A stretch of 64,000 bases of DNA, taken from positions 28,310,894-28,374,893 of the forward strand of contig CM020618.1 in NCBI GenBank assembly GCA_009829735.1. The letters run 5' to 3'. Both the position numbers and the translations under genes were made by a program. Origin of the DNA: Pyropia yezoensis (lineage: Eukaryota > Rhodophyta > Bangiophyceae > Bangiales > Bangiaceae). Numbering within the stretch: position 1 is the first letter of the stretch; each line of letters opens with the position of its first letter. Below are positions 63,982-64,000 of the stretch, one piece after another. The notes beneath the pieces were generated by a model. The model did no database searches and was not told the DNA's origin. It saw only the letters and a program-made list of their open reading frames with translations.

Positions 63982-64000
63982 CTAGCCGCAACTGCCAGGT

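Larger units (their letters stand above)
62262..64000 (-). mobile_element. Second retrotransposon copy, partial (runs off window)
   Basis: Repeats 57581-59318 at an offset of 4,681-4,682 bp in the same orientation. I found only two differences: one base in a G run (18 versus 19 G, near 57716 and 62397) and one substitution (recombinase HVTNAEA context, Leu to Gln, near 63331). The copy continues past the window edge. Confidence 0.9.

Overview
The window looks like nuclear DNA of a compact, very GC-rich photosynthetic eukaryote, most likely a bangiophyte red alga (Porphyra/Pyropia type). This is inference. The grounds are eukaryotic housekeeping genes (eIF3b, exocyst EXO84, importin-4, CZIB), a nuclear Psb27 with a bipartite plastid/thylakoid presequence, mostly intronless or one- to two-intron genes, Ala/Gly-rich coding sequence and many poly-G/C tracts. 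No organism name can be read from the sequence, and a GC-rich green alga is not excluded.

Layout. 0.3-3.3 kb: Golgi-type two-domain glycosyltransferase. 3.4-4.1 kb: small TIR-bounded element. 4.7-7.6 kb: trypsin-like protease/NB-ARC/TPR STAND protein. 9.7-11.7 kb: bZIP-like factor. 14.2-16.0 kb (minus): GNB1L/ASTRA1-like WD40 protein, divergent from eIF3b. 16.5-23.0 kb: a nearly perfect 2.9-kb inverted duplication carrying two complete, convergent eIF3b genes. 24.4-25.6 kb: unknown protein broken at a G run. 26.4-27.5 kb (minus): psb27. 32.1-33.9 kb: secreted protein with nine tetra-cysteine repeats. 35.7-39.2 kb (minus): EXO84. 42.0-44.7 kb: three-exon TALE homeobox gene. 45.1-45.9 kb (minus): GST-like. 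46.7-50.4 kb (minus): GT61 glycosyltransferase. 51.5-52.1 kb: CZIB zinc protein. 52.8-57.1 kb (minus): importin-4-like. 57.6-64.0 kb: one complete and one partial tyrosine-recombinase retrotransposon, in tandem and on the minus strand.

The cellular genes do not form a pathway. Loose themes are secretion and wall building (two Golgi-type glycosyltransferases, exocyst, secreted Cys-repeat protein) and regulation (bZIP, homeobox). The best candidates for something undescribed are the protease-NB-ARC-TPR protein, the eIF3b palindrome and the nine-copy C-x9-C-P-C-x6-C-P repeat protein. Several reading frames break exactly at long G/C homopolymers, so local assembly errors are likely and gene ends there should be treated with care.
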